Notes under the pieces: generated by a model
Databases searched by the model: none
Told to the model about the DNA's origin: nothing
What the model saw: only the letters and a program-made list of their open reading frames with translations
Assembly: GCA_045653425.1 (NCBI GenBank)
Contig: JAZOLU010000008.1
Span: forward strand, 1 to 64,000
Direction of reading: 5' to 3'
Length of the DNA: 64,000 bases
Source of the DNA: RGIG3009 sp045653425
Lineage (GTDB): Bacteria > Bacillota > Clostridia > Oscillospirales > Acutalibacteraceae
Part shown: piece after piece, positions 41,879 through 50,866 of the stretch
How positions within the stretch are numbered: the first letter of the stretch is position 1
Layout: every line of letters starts with the position of its first letter
Program-made: the position numbers and the translations under genes

Positions 41879-42841
41879 TTATAGGTTGCCGGTGCAAAAT
41901 TCATCGGCGAACCAAACGTTGGGTAATGTGAATTCACGTCCGTTTAAATAATTCAGTTCGCCCGCATCGTCAGTAAAAGCAAATTTCAAGCGGTACGAGC
42001 ACAGTGCTTGTTTGTGAAACCCTGTGCCTTTGTTTAAGTCGTTGGTGCCGTACTTGCCATCTCCCAACAACGGGTGACCAATGGAGGCGAGATGCGCCCG
42101 AATTTGGTGGGTACGTCCGGTGAGTAATTCAATCTCCAAAAGCGACAATCCGTTATGTTCTTTCAATACCCGATACCGCGTGGCAATGGTACGCGCGCCA
42201 CGTTGTTGGTGCTCAGAAACGTATACGCGGTTTTGCGCCTCGTTTTTTTGTAAAAAGCCGTGCAGCGTATCCTCAGGCTTTTCCAAATGCCCGTGTACCA
42301 AACACAGGTAATATTTTTCAATTTCACGGCGGCGCAGTTTTTCGTTCAAAATACGCAGTGCAGCGGCGGTTTTGGCGGCAATCACAATGCCGCAAGTGTT
42401 GCGGTCAATGCGGTTCACCAGCGCGGGAGCAAAACTGGCTTCGTCCTGCGGGGCGTATTCGCCCTTTTCAAACAAGTAGCGTTGAACGCGAAAAATCAGC
42501 GTATCGCGGTATTCCTCAGTATCCGGGTGTACCAGTAACCCCACCGGCTTGTTGAGCAACAAAATATGCTCATCCTCATACACAATATCCAATTTGGTAC
42601 CGGCGTGCATAAATTCGTATACCGGCGCGGCACATTCCAAAAATTCGTCCGGTGCGTAAACGGCAACCACATCGCCTTCTTCCAACCGCTGCGAGATGGT
42701 GCAACGTTTGCGATTGACTTTAATATCTTTTTGGCGAATGTATTTGTACATCATTGATACCGGCAAATTCGGAAACGCTTTGGTCAAAAAGCGGTCCACG
42801 CGTTGACCGGCATCGTTTTTTGCAATGGTGAGTTGTTTCAT
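41879..42841 (-). CDS. RluA-family pseudouridine synthase
   Basis: The 320-residue enzyme isomerises uridines in rRNA or tRNA. It has an N-terminal S4 RNA-binding domain (about residues 10-70), and the RluA catalytic motif NRIDRNTCG with Asp in RID. HQIRAHLASIGHPLLGD in the C-terminal half is also typical. RluA, RluC and RluD subtypes cannot be told apart here. GGAGGG lies 7 nt before the ATG. Confidence 0.92.
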   Translation of the reverse strand: MKQLTIAKNDAGQRVDRFLTKAFPNLPVSMMYKYIRQKDIKVNRKRCTISQRLEEGDVVAVYAPDEFLECAAPVYEFMHAGTKLDIVYEDEHILLLNKPVGLLVHPDTEEYRDTLIFRVQRYLFEKGEYAPQDEASFAPALVNRIDRNTCGIVIAAKTAAALRILNEKLRRREIEKYYLCLVHGHLEKPEDTLHGFLQKNEAQNRVYVSEHQQRGARTIATRYRVLKEHNGLSLLEIELLTGRTHQIRAHLASIGHPLLGDGKYGTNDLNKGTGFHKQALCSYRLKFAFTDDAGELNYLNGREFTLPNVWFADEFCTGNL

Positions 42842-42861
42842 TTATCAGCCCTCCAAAACAC

Positions 42862-42890
42862 AGTATACCGCATCTGACCCGCAAACACAA
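42862..42890 (-). promoter_or_regulatory. Promoter for the RluA gene
   Basis: On the minus strand TTGTGT (42885-42890) and TATACT (42862-42867) have a 17-nt spacer. Confidence 0.6.
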
Positions 42891-42894
42891 GAGG

Positions 42895-42924
42895 TTTCAT
42901 AACACACGGTGCGGCGGGTATACT
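42895..42924 (+). promoter_or_regulatory. Promoter for the FAD/Rieske gene
   Basis: TTTCAT (42895-42900) and TATACT (42919-42924) with an 18-nt spacer, GGG before the -10. Confidence 0.5.
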
Positions 42925-42941
42925 GATGGTGAGGTGATACA

Positions 42942-44273
42942 ATGACATCGTTATGGACACAAACGGCAAAATTGCCGTCATTTTGGCCACTTACGCGTGA
43001 TGAACGTACCGATGTACTGGTAATCGGTGGTGGAATGGCGGGGTTGCTCTGTGCTTTTCGGTTACAGCAAGCGGGGTTATCGGTAATTGTGGCGGAAGCC
43101 GGACGTTTGGCACAAGGAACAACAGCGGGTACGACTGCCAAATTGACGGTGCAACACGGTGGAAGCACCTATTCAACGCTGATTGAGAAACAGGGTGTGG
43201 AGTATGCCAAACGATATCGACAAGCACAAGAGCAAGCACTGGTATGGTTTGACGAATTGGCGGCGCGTTTTCCGTGCGATGCACAAACGGTGGATGCACT
43301 GCTATATACCCGTGAGGATGCGGAGGCACTGTGGCGTGAACAAACCGCTATTCGCCTTGTGGGCGGCGAGGCGGAACGCACGGAGCAACCGTTGCCGTTT
43401 CCGGTAAAGGGTGCTTTGCGACTGCCGCGACAACGGCAGTTTCATCCGTTAAAATTGTTGGCGGGTATTGCGGAGGAATTGACCGTGTATGAGCGTACGC
43501 GTATTGCGGAAGTGCAGGACAATATTGCCACTACCGAAGAGGGCGTAGCCATAACGGCCAAACACATTGTGGTGGCTACGCATTTTCCGTTTATTAACCG
43601 TCGCGGACTGTATCCGCTAAAACTGTATCAAAATCGGTCGTATGTGCTGGCACTCACGGGCGCGCCTCCGTTGCCGGCTATGTTGCTGGATGCCGCCGGC
43701 GACGGCTTGTTTTTACGACAGTATGGTGAGTATTTGCTAATGAGTGGGCTGGGACACCGCACCGGCACGTTAGGCGGTGGCTGGAAACCGCTGGAACGCG
43801 TGGCGCGGCAGTGGTTTCCCAAAGCGAGTGTGGCAGGACGATGGGCGGCGCAGGATTGTTGCACGGCAGATGACGTAGCGTATGTGGGCGCGTATTCATC
43901 GCACACACCAACGTGGTCGGTAGCCAGCGGGTTTAACGGTTGGGGTATGAGCGGTTCGTTGGTAGCCGCCCAAGTGCTGACTAACCGCATACTGGGCAAC
44001 GCCGAGCAAGCACACACACTGTTTTCACCGCAACGGCGCGTGCCAGCCGCGCCGTTGTGGGTAAACGCGGGGGAATCGGTAAAAGGGTTGCTCACACCAA
44101 CCGCACCGCGTTGCACGCATTTGGGGTGTGCTCTGCACTGGAATCCGTGGGAACACAGTTGGGATTGCGCTTGCCACGGCTCGCGTTTTGGGAGCGGCGG
44201 TCAATTGCTTCACGGGCCGGCAATGCGGGACTTGGTGCATCCGCCCAAACAAAAACAAGCGGGAGACGAGTAG
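42942..44273 (+). CDS. FAD-dependent oxidoreductase with C-terminal Rieske [2Fe-2S] domain
   Basis: The 443-residue protein joins a DAO-type FAD domain, with the dinucleotide motif VIGGGMAGLLCAFRL near residue 27, to a Rieske domain with C391-T-H393 and C409-A-C-H412 as cluster ligands. Electrons could pass from the flavin to the cluster within one chain. The partner and substrate are unknown. Related fusions in Bacillus are annotated as Rieske-type oxidoreductases of unknown role. GAGGTGATACA precedes the ATG. Its 3' end overlaps the terminator of the convergent flavoprotein gene. Confidence 0.9.
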   Translation: MTSLWTQTAKLPSFWPLTRDERTDVLVIGGGMAGLLCAFRLQQAGLSVIVAEAGRLAQGTTAGTTAKLTVQHGGSTYSTLIEKQGVEYAKRYRQAQEQALVWFDELAARFPCDAQTVDALLYTREDAEALWREQTAIRLVGGEAERTEQPLPFPVKGALRLPRQRQFHPLKLLAGIAEELTVYERTRIAEVQDNIATTEEGVAITAKHIVVATHFPFINRRGLYPLKLYQNRSYVLALTGAPPLPAMLLDAAGDGLFLRQYGEYLLMSGLGHRTGTLGGGWKPLERVARQWFPKASVAGRWAAQDCCTADDVAYVGAYSSHTPTWSVASGFNGWGMSGSLVAAQVLTNRILGNAEQAHTLFSPQRRVPAAPLWVNAGESVKGLLTPTAPRCTHLGCALHWNPWEHSWDCACHGSRFGSGGQLLHGPAMRDLVHPPKQKQAGDE

Positions 44274-44284
44274 TCTCCCGCTTG
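44251..44284 (-). terminator. Terminator of the COG2509 gene, inside the Rieske gene's 3' end
   Basis: CAAGCGGGAGAC pairs with GTCTCCCGCTTG; on the minus strand TTTTTGTTT follows. The stop codon of the convergent gene lies within the structure. Confidence 0.85.
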
Positions 44285-44295
44285 TCGGCGTTGTG

Positions 44296-45699
44296 TTATA
44301 CGCTTTCTTTTTGTGCAATTTTGCGGCCCATTAGTACGCCCATAACGGATGCCATCATTAACCCGCGAGTCCAACCGCTGGAATCGCCCAAGCAATGCAA
44401 GCCATGCACGTTGGTGTTCAAATCGGTATCCATACGCACACGGTTGCTGTAAAATTTAAGTTCCGGCGAGTACAACAACGTTTCGTACGAGGCAAAACCG
44501 GGTACCACGTGGTCTACCGCTTGGATAAAGTTGATAATGTTAATCATTGCACGGTAGGGCATGGCGGCGGTGATGTCACCCGCCACCGCATCCGGCAAAG
44601 TCGGCTTTAAGTTGGATTGCGAGAGTTCCTTTTGCCAAGTGCGCTTACCATCTAAAATATCACCAAACCGTTGCACCAAAATGTGGCCCGCGCCAAGCAT
44701 ATTGGTGAGTTCGCCCACCTTTTGCGCATAAGCAATGGGTTGGTTAAATGGTTCACTGAAATTGTGTGAACACAAAATGGCAAGGTTGGTGTTGTTGGAT
44801 TTGAGTTCCTTGTACGAATGGCCGTTAACTACCGCCAAATCGTCATCGTAATTCTCCTGGCTGACAAAGCCGCCGGGGTTTTGGCAGAATGTGCGCACCT
44901 TGTTTTTGAACGGTTGCGGGTAACCGATAAGTTTGGATTCGTACAACGTTTTATTGACTTTTTCCATCACTTCGTTGCGCACTTCCACACGCACGCCGAT
45001 ATCCACCGTGCCGGGTTGGTGAGCAATGTTGTGTTCGGCACAAATTTTTTCCAACCAATCCGCGCCGCGGCGACCGGTGGCAATCACGGTGTGGGTGGCG
45101 TAAATGTCAATATCCTGTTTGCCGTCGGTTACGGTAATGCCACGGCAACTTTGACCGTCCAAAAGCAGGTTGGAACATTCGTAGCCGAATAACATTTCCA
45201 CCCCGTGTTGCTGCAAGTGCTGTTGAATGGACAAATAAATACCTTGTGCTTTTTCCGTGCCCATATGGCGAATGGGGCAGTCCACCAACTTTAAGCCCGC
45301 TTGAATAGCGCGCTTGCGAATTTCCTTAACCTCTTCGGTGTTTTCCAGTCCTTCCACGTGTGTGTCGGCACCAAATTGCAGATAGATATTGTCTGCATAA
45401 TGAATGGTTTCTTGTACCAAATCTTCGCCGACCAGTGACGGCAGGTCGCCGCCAACTTCGTAACTTAGCGACAATTTACCGTCGGAAAAGGCACCGGCAC
45501 CGGAAAAACCGGTGGTGATGTGGCAGTACGGCTTACAGTTAACACAATGCCCCACCGTGGATTTGGGGCAACGTCGTTTTTCAATGGGTTGGCCTTTTTC
45601 CACAAGAACAATGCGTTGTTTGCTGCCGCAGTTGAGCATTTCCAACGCAGTAAAAATACCGGCAGGGCCGGCACCGACAATGACAACATCCGTTTGCAT
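44296..45699 (-). CDS. FAD-dependent dehydrogenase, COG2509 family
   Basis: The 467-residue flavoprotein opens with VVIVGAGPAGIFTALEM, binds a second nucleotide-type region around IATGRRGADW, and has the family's cysteine set (CPKSTVGHCVNCKPYCH) plus GFSGAGAFSDGKLSLS. The C-terminus has LGDSSGWTRGLMMAS. It is related to a large, uncharacterised group of anaerobe dehydrogenases; substrate unknown. AGGAGGGG precedes the ATG. Confidence 0.88.
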   Translation of the reverse strand: MQTDVVIVGAGPAGIFTALEMLNCGSKQRIVLVEKGQPIEKRRCPKSTVGHCVNCKPYCHITTGFSGAGAFSDGKLSLSYEVGGDLPSLVGEDLVQETIHYADNIYLQFGADTHVEGLENTEEVKEIRKRAIQAGLKLVDCPIRHMGTEKAQGIYLSIQQHLQQHGVEMLFGYECSNLLLDGQSCRGITVTDGKQDIDIYATHTVIATGRRGADWLEKICAEHNIAHQPGTVDIGVRVEVRNEVMEKVNKTLYESKLIGYPQPFKNKVRTFCQNPGGFVSQENYDDDLAVVNGHSYKELKSNNTNLAILCSHNFSEPFNQPIAYAQKVGELTNMLGAGHILVQRFGDILDGKRTWQKELSQSNLKPTLPDAVAGDITAAMPYRAMINIINFIQAVDHVVPGFASYETLLYSPELKFYSNRVRMDTDLNTNVHGLHCLGDSSGWTRGLMMASVMGVLMGRKIAQKESV

Positions 45700-45743
45700 A
45701 GGGTAGACCCCTCCTAAACTATAATCCGCTTGACCAAAAAATT

Positions 45744-45772
45744 AATATACCGTAATTTCGTGGTTTTGTCAA
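45744..45772 (-). promoter_or_regulatory. Promoter for the COG2509 gene
   Basis: On the minus strand TTGACA (45767-45772) and TATATT (45744-45749) with a 17-nt spacer. Confidence 0.75.
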
Positions 45773-45794
45773 GAATAATGCAGTGTATTACCCC

Positions 45795-45824
45795 TTGCAC
45801 AGTGGTGTAAAAATGTGGTATACT
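45795..45824 (+). promoter_or_regulatory. Promoter for the DUF951 gene
   Basis: TTGCAC (45795-45800) and TATACT (45819-45824), 18-nt spacer, TGTGG before the -10. Confidence 0.65.
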
Positions 45825-45860
45825 CAATTGTGTCAAAATACGGTACAGGAGGAAGTGCGT

Positions 45861-46046
45861 ATGGATATTCGCGTAAACGATGTACTGACAATGAAAAAAG
45901 CACACCCGTGCGGCGGCAATCGGTTTCGTGTATTGCGTATCGGTATGGATTTCCGCCTGCGGTGCGAATTGTGCGGGCACGAAATTATGGTGCCGCGTAT
46001 CCGTACCGAAAAACACATACGTGCCGTGGAGCGCGCAGAGGAGTAG
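45861..46046 (+). CDS. DUF951 family small zinc-ribbon-like protein
   Basis: The 61-residue protein matches DUF951 throughout: DVLTMKKAHPCGGN, FRLRCELCGHEIMVPR. Cys residues in HPCGG and CELCG suggest zinc binding. In Firmicutes it usually sits near ychF, rpsF or similar translation genes; here prfA follows 36 nt later, so an RNA or ribosome link is likely but unproven. AGGAGGA precedes ATG 45861. Confidence 0.9.
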   Translation: MDIRVNDVLTMKKAHPCGGNRFRVLRIGMDFRLRCELCGHEIMVPRIRTEKHIRAVERAEE

Positions 46047-46082
46047 CGACTTTTTCCATAATTGAACCGAGGAGGAAAAAGT

Positions 46083-47183
46083 ATGTTACAACGACTGAGC
46101 GAAGTGGAAAAACGCTACGAGGAATTGATGGCGCGATTGTGCGACCCATCGGTTGTTTCGCAAGCAGAAACTTACCGCACTTTGATGAAAGAAAGCAGTG
46201 AGTTGGAGCCGGTGGTAACGGCGTATCGCGCCTATGCTTGCGCTTGCAAACGCGAGCAAGAGGCAAAGGAATTGCTTGCGGGCGGCGGGCTGGACCGGGA
46301 ACTTAGGGAATTGGCGGAAGAAGAATTGGCAGACAGCCGCGCGACAGTGGAACAGTTAACCGAAGAACTGCGTGTGTTGTTGCTCCCGCGCGACCCTAAC
46401 GACAGCCGCAATGTGATTTTGGAAATTCGTGCCGGTGCGGGTGGCGAGGAATCGGCATTGTTTGCCGGCAGTTTGTTGCGGATGTACACACTGTATGCGC
46501 AAACGCAGGGGTATCGTCTGGAAGTGGTAAACGCCAACGAAACGGAACTCGGCGGTTACAAAGAAGTGAGTTGTACCGTGACCGGAGATGGGGCATACAG
46601 CCGTTTGAAGTTTGAAAGTGGGGTGCACCGCGTTCAGCGCGTGCCGGAAACCGAAACCGGCGGGCGAATTCACACCTCCACCGCCACGGTGGCGGTACTG
46701 CCGGAGGCGGAGGAAGTGGAACTGACCATTGCGCCCACCGATTTGCAAATTGACACCTACCGTTCCAGCGGTGCGGGCGGTCAGCATATTAACAAAACGG
46801 AATCCGCCATTCGCATTACCCACCTGCCCACGGGTATGGTGGTGGAATGTCAGGATGAACGGAGCCAGCATAAAAACAAAGAAAAAGCCATGCGAGTGTT
46901 GCGAGCTCGTCTGTTTGAGCAATTGCAAAATGAGCAGCAATCTGCCATTGCCGCCGACCGCCGCGCACAGGTGGGAACCGGCGACCGCAGCGAGCGAATT
47001 CGCACTTACAATTTTCCACAGGGGCGGGTAACCGACCACCGCATTGGGTTAACCTTGTACAAACTGGATTCGGTGCTGAACGGTGCGTTGGATGAGGTAG
47101 TGGATGCGCTCATCACCGCCGACCGTGCCGAAAAACTGCAAAGAGGGCAAACGTATGCAAACAAAGCATTTGACAGCGAGTGA
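46083..47183 (+). CDS. prfA: Peptide chain release factor 1
   Basis: RF1 reads UAG and UAA stop codons. The 366-residue protein has the tripeptide region HRVQRVPETETGGRIHTS (PxT, marking RF1 rather than RF2) and the GGQ motif in SSGAGGQHINKT. GAGGAGGAA precedes ATG 46083. It overlaps the next gene by 29 nt. In many Firmicutes prmC follows prfA; here sua5 follows directly. Confidence 0.96.
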   Translation: MLQRLSEVEKRYEELMARLCDPSVVSQAETYRTLMKESSELEPVVTAYRAYACACKREQEAKELLAGGGLDRELRELAEEELADSRATVEQLTEELRVLLLPRDPNDSRNVILEIRAGAGGEESALFAGSLLRMYTLYAQTQGYRLEVVNANETELGGYKEVSCTVTGDGAYSRLKFESGVHRVQRVPETETGGRIHTSTATVAVLPEAEEVELTIAPTDLQIDTYRSSGAGGQHINKTESAIRITHLPTGMVVECQDERSQHKNKEKAMRVLRARLFEQLQNEQQSAIAADRRAQVGTGDRSERIRTYNFPQGRVTDHRIGLTLYKLDSVLNGALDEVVDALITADRAEKLQRGQTYANKAFDSE

Positions 47184-48171
47184 AGAGGATATACGTACCG
47201 CCGCGGCGTTGTTGTCCGCGGGGGAATTGGTTGCTATTCCCACCGAAACGGTATACGGCTTGGCGGCAGATGCCCGCAACGGCGCAGCGGTGGCTTCCAT
47301 TTTTCGCGCCAAGGGTCGTCCCGCGGATAATCCGCTGATTGTACATATTGCGCAGTGGGAGCAACTTAACGGCTTGGTGCGTGATATCCCGCCGGTGGCA
47401 CGCGCGTTGGCGCAAGCATTTTGGCCGGGGCCGCTAACTATGATTTTTAACAAAGCCCACGACGTTCCGGGCGAAGTTACGGCGGGTTTATCCACGGTGG
47501 CAGTGCGTATGCCGTCGCATCCGGTAGCGCGACGCATTATTGAACTTTCTTGCCCACTCGCGGCACCTTCTGCCAACCGTTCCGGCAGTCCCAGCCCTAC
47601 GGATGCACACCGCGTGGCACAGGATATGGACGGGCGCATTGCCGCGGTGGTGGATGCCGGTGCGTGTGATGTCGGCGTGGAGTCCACGGTAGTTACGGTA
47701 ACGGATAATCGCGTGCGGGTGTTGCGTCCGGGCGCGGTAACGGTGGAAATGATGCAAGCGGTTGTTGGTGCGGTGGAAGTGGATGCCGCCGTGTTGCAAC
47801 CCTTGGGCGACGGGGCGCAGGCCGCTTCCCCCGGTATGAAATACAAACATTACGCCCCGCAAGCGCGGGTGATACTGGTGCGCGGCACGGCGGATGCGTA
47901 CCGTCGTTATGTGAACAAAAATGCTGCGGATGGCGTGATGGCACTGTGCTTTGACGGCGAGGAAACGGGGCTGGATGTGCCGTACCTCACTTATGGACGG
48001 CGGGACGATGCCGCCTCGCAAGCGCGACGCGTGTTTGAAGCATTGCGCCGGTTGGATGAACGCGGCGCAACCGTGGCGTATACGGCGTGCCCCACGCCCG
48101 AAGGAATTGGGTTGGCGGTGTATAACCGTTTGTTGCGCGCGGCGGGATTTGAGGTGATTATGCTTGACTAA
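47155..48171 (+). CDS. L-threonylcarbamoyladenylate synthase (Sua5 type)
   Basis: It makes threonylcarbamoyl-AMP for t6A37 on ANN-decoding tRNAs. The 338-residue protein is the long Sua5 form: the YrdC domain (AIPTETVYGLAAD, FRAKGRPADNPLIVH, PSANRSGSPSPT) followed by a C-terminal Sua5 domain after GMKYKHYAP. AGAGGG lies 7 nt before ATG 47155, which is inside prfA. Overlap with coaE is 8 nt. Confidence 0.95.
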   Translation: MQTKHLTASEEDIRTAAALLSAGELVAIPTETVYGLAADARNGAAVASIFRAKGRPADNPLIVHIAQWEQLNGLVRDIPPVARALAQAFWPGPLTMIFNKAHDVPGEVTAGLSTVAVRMPSHPVARRIIELSCPLAAPSANRSGSPSPTDAHRVAQDMDGRIAAVVDAGACDVGVESTVVTVTDNRVRVLRPGAVTVEMMQAVVGAVEVDAAVLQPLGDGAQAASPGMKYKHYAPQARVILVRGTADAYRRYVNKNAADGVMALCFDGEETGLDVPYLTYGRRDDAASQARRVFEALRRLDERGATVAYTACPTPEGIGLAVYNRLLRAAGFEVIMLD

Positions 48172-48766
48172 CACGTTGGTAATCGGGTTAACCGGTTCAA
48201 CCGGTGCCGGCAAAAGCACGGTATCGCGTATGCTTTTGGCAGATGGCTTTTACGTGATAGATGCCGATGCCTTGGCGCGGGAGGCAGTCGCTCCCGGTTC
48301 GCCGTGCTTGCGTGCCATTGCGGAGCAATTTTCGTCGGCGGTGCTCAATAAGGATGGCTCGCTCAACCGTGCGGCGTTGGCACAAATGGCGTTTGCCACA
48401 CCCGCCGCCACGGAAGCGTTAAATGCCATTGTACATCCTACCGTAATTGCTATGATGAACGAGCGGCTGGCGGCCGCCCAAAAGCGGGGGGAACGCACGG
48501 TGCTGTTGGATGTCCCGTTACTGTTTCAAACACATACAGAATCACTGTGCGACAGTACACTTGCCATTACCGCGCCGCCGTCGGTGCGGTGTGCGCGCAT
48601 TTGCGAACGGGACGGGCTCACGCCCGCGCAGGCTTTGGCGCGTATGAACGCTCAACCGCCCGATTCGTATTACGCCGAGCGGGCAACTCACACGTTGGAA
48701 AACACCGGTGATGTATCGGCACTGCGCAAAGCGGTGGACGATTGGCGTCGCAGCATAGGGAGGTAA
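48164..48766 (+). CDS. coaE: Dephospho-CoA kinase
   Basis: The last step of CoA synthesis. The 200-residue enzyme begins with TTG at 48164 and shows GLTGSTGAGKST (P-loop), DADALAREAV, and LLDVPLLFQT motifs. GAGGTG lies 8 nt upstream in the end of the preceding gene. The TTG start is supported by the IGLTG opening falling right after it. Confidence 0.94.
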   Translation: MTNTLVIGLTGSTGAGKSTVSRMLLADGFYVIDADALAREAVAPGSPCLRAIAEQFSSAVLNKDGSLNRAALAQMAFATPAATEALNAIVHPTVIAMMNERLAAAQKRGERTVLLDVPLLFQTHTESLCDSTLAITAPPSVRCARICERDGLTPAQALARMNAQPPDSYYAERATHTLENTGDVSALRKAVDDWRRSIGR

Positions 48767-48770
48767 CGGT

Positions 48771-49355
48771 TTGACCAAACGAGTAAAGCAATGGCTGTGG
48801 TGGCTTTTGTTGGCGGTGGTTGCGTTGGCAGTAGCGGTAGGGCTATTTCGCTGGGGGTATGACACCTATTTAAAGGCGGCATACCCGCTGGAATATGAGG
48901 ACTATGTCGCCGCTTCTGCCGCGGAATACGATTTGCCGCCCACGCTGGTATATGCGGTTATTCATACCGAAAGCCATTTTGACCCGAATGCGGTTTCTTC
49001 GGCGGGTGCTAAGGGATTAATGCAGTTAATGGATGCCACATACGAATGGATACAAACCCAAATGACGGGCGAAACACAGCCATCGGAACGTATTTACGAC
49101 CCGCAAGTGAACATCCGTTGCGGGTGTCGGGTGCTGGATGTTTTAATGAGCCAGTTTGACAACACGGAAACCGCGCTGGCGGCGTATAACGCGGGAAGCG
49201 GCAACGTGTCCAAATGGTTGAAAAACCCAGAGTATTCCGATGACGGCGTTACCTTAAAAGAAATTCCCGTCCGGGAAACGCGCAACTATGTAAAACGCGT
49301 GTTAAAAGCGTGGGAACGGTATCAAACTATATACGAATGGGAAACGGAGGAATAA
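48771..49355 (+). CDS. Membrane-anchored lytic transglycosylase (SLT fold)
   Basis: The 194-residue protein starts with TTG 48771 (GGGAGGTAA upstream). Residues 9-27 form a membrane anchor, and the rest is a compact SLT domain: AVIHTESHFDPNAVS with catalytic Glu67, SSAGAKGLMQLM, ALAAYNAGSGNV, and PVRETRNYVKRV. It cleaves peptidoglycan to 1,6-anhydro ends. Its place after coaE is common in Clostridia. Confidence 0.94.
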   Translation: MTKRVKQWLWWLLLAVVALAVAVGLFRWGYDTYLKAAYPLEYEDYVAASAAEYDLPPTLVYAVIHTESHFDPNAVSSAGAKGLMQLMDATYEWIQTQMTGETQPSERIYDPQVNIRCGCRVLDVLMSQFDNTETALAAYNAGSGNVSKWLKNPEYSDDGVTLKEIPVRETRNYVKRVLKAWERYQTIYEWETEE

Positions 49356-49358
49356 TGT

Positions 49359-50771
49359 ATGGCAGAAAAAAGTCAGAACGAGGCATTGCGTGAGCAACTA
49401 CTGTACCAACCGAAAAGTGCGTATCGGGTGGTGTCGGATGATGAATTGCGTGAGGCAGAGACCTACTGTGAAGGGTACAAGCATTTTTTGGATGCTGCAA
49501 AAATTGAGCGCGAAGCCGTAACCGAGGCAATCCGCTTGGCGGAGGAACAGGGCTTTGTTCCGTTTGACCGGCACAGTACACTGAAAGCGGGCGACCGTGT
49601 TTATGTGAACAACCGCGGTAAGGCATTGATTTTGGCGGTTATCGGAGAAAAATCCATTGAGGAGGGCATCTCCATTGCCGCGGCACACATTGACTCGCCC
49701 CGTTTGGATTTGAAACCCAATCCGTTGTACGAGGACCACGAATTGGCGTATTTTGACACGCACTACTACGGCGGCACTAAAAAGTACCAGTGGACGGCGG
49801 TGCCGCTCGCGTTGCACGGCGTGGTTGTGCGGCAGGATGGCACCCGCGTGAACATTGTTATTGGCGAGGCGGCGGAGGACCCTGTGTTCTGCGTGACCGA
49901 CTTGTTGCCGCATTTGGGTGCCAATCAAATGAAAAAGACCGCCGCCGAGGTGATTGACGGCGAAAATTTGAACATTCTTATCGGTTCGCGCCCGCTGTGC
50001 GATGACGAGGGCGGCGATGCCGTAAAACTCAACATTTTGCGTATTCTTTCCGAAAAATACGGTATTACAGAACGTGATTTTCTTTCTGCCGAATTGGAAA
50101 TGGTACCGGCGTTTGGTGCGCGTGACGTGGGGTTGGACCGTAGTCTTATTGGCGCATACGGACACGATGACCGCGTGTGTGCCTATCCGGCACTTACTGC
50201 CCTGTTTGCCTTAAAACAACCGGCGTATACCGCTGTAACGGTGCTGGCGGATAAAGAGGAAACCGGCTCGGAGGGCAACACCGGTATGCAATCCGCCTTT
50301 TTGAAGTATTTTGTGGAGGATTTGGCGGCCGCATTTGGTGTGGAGGGTCGTCACGTTCTCAGCCGCTCGCTGTGCTTGTCGGCGGATGTGAATGTGGCGT
50401 TTGACCCCATTTACCCCGAGGTGGTAGAAGCGCGCAACTGCGCGGTGCTCAATCGCGGTGTGGTGTTAACAAAATACACCGGTTCACGCGGCAAATCCGA
50501 CACAAGCGATGCCTCGGCGGAGTTAATGGGCTTTTTCCGCCGTGTTATGGAGCAAAACGACGTTTTGTGGCAAATTGGGGAACTGGGCCGCGTAGACGTA
50601 GGCGGTGGTGGTACGGTGGCAAAGTATATTGCCGACCTTAACGTAGATACCGTGGATTTGGGCGTGCCGGTGCTTTCTATGCACGCGCCGTTTGAAGTGG
50701 TGGCAAAGCCGGATGTATATATGGCTCATAAGGCATTTTTCGCCTTGCTTTCGCGCGGGGAATCCCTGTAA
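49359..50771 (+). CDS. M18 family aminopeptidase
   Basis: The 470-residue cytosolic zinc aminopeptidase shows the M18 ligands: AAHIDSPRLD, DKEETGSEGNTGMQS (the Glu pair), SADVNVAFDPIYPE, and the C-terminal LSMHAPFEV His. M18 enzymes favour acidic or other N-terminal residues. GGAGGAAT precedes the ATG. It ends the prfA-sua5-coaE run at a strong terminator. Confidence 0.94.
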   Translation: MAEKSQNEALREQLLYQPKSAYRVVSDDELREAETYCEGYKHFLDAAKIEREAVTEAIRLAEEQGFVPFDRHSTLKAGDRVYVNNRGKALILAVIGEKSIEEGISIAAAHIDSPRLDLKPNPLYEDHELAYFDTHYYGGTKKYQWTAVPLALHGVVVRQDGTRVNIVIGEAAEDPVFCVTDLLPHLGANQMKKTAAEVIDGENLNILIGSRPLCDDEGGDAVKLNILRILSEKYGITERDFLSAELEMVPAFGARDVGLDRSLIGAYGHDDRVCAYPALTALFALKQPAYTAVTVLADKEETGSEGNTGMQSAFLKYFVEDLAAAFGVEGRHVLSRSLCLSADVNVAFDPIYPEVVEARNCAVLNRGVVLTKYTGSRGKSDTSDASAELMGFFRRVMEQNDVLWQIGELGRVDVGGGGTVAKYIADLNVDTVDLGVPVLSMHAPFEVVAKPDVYMAHKAFFALLSRGESL

Positions 50772-50792
50772 TCTACACGAACCGAACAAGCC

Positions 50793-50837
50793 AAGACCTC
50801 ATAGGATGGAACAAACCATCCTATGGGGTCTTTTTTT
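50793..50837 (+). terminator. Intrinsic terminator before dpaA
   Basis: AGACCTCATAGGATGG pairs with CCATCCTATGGGGTCT, then TTTTTTT. Confidence 0.9.
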
Positions 50838-50866
50838 ATGGCGATTCGGCGAAAAGGAGGAGTTGT

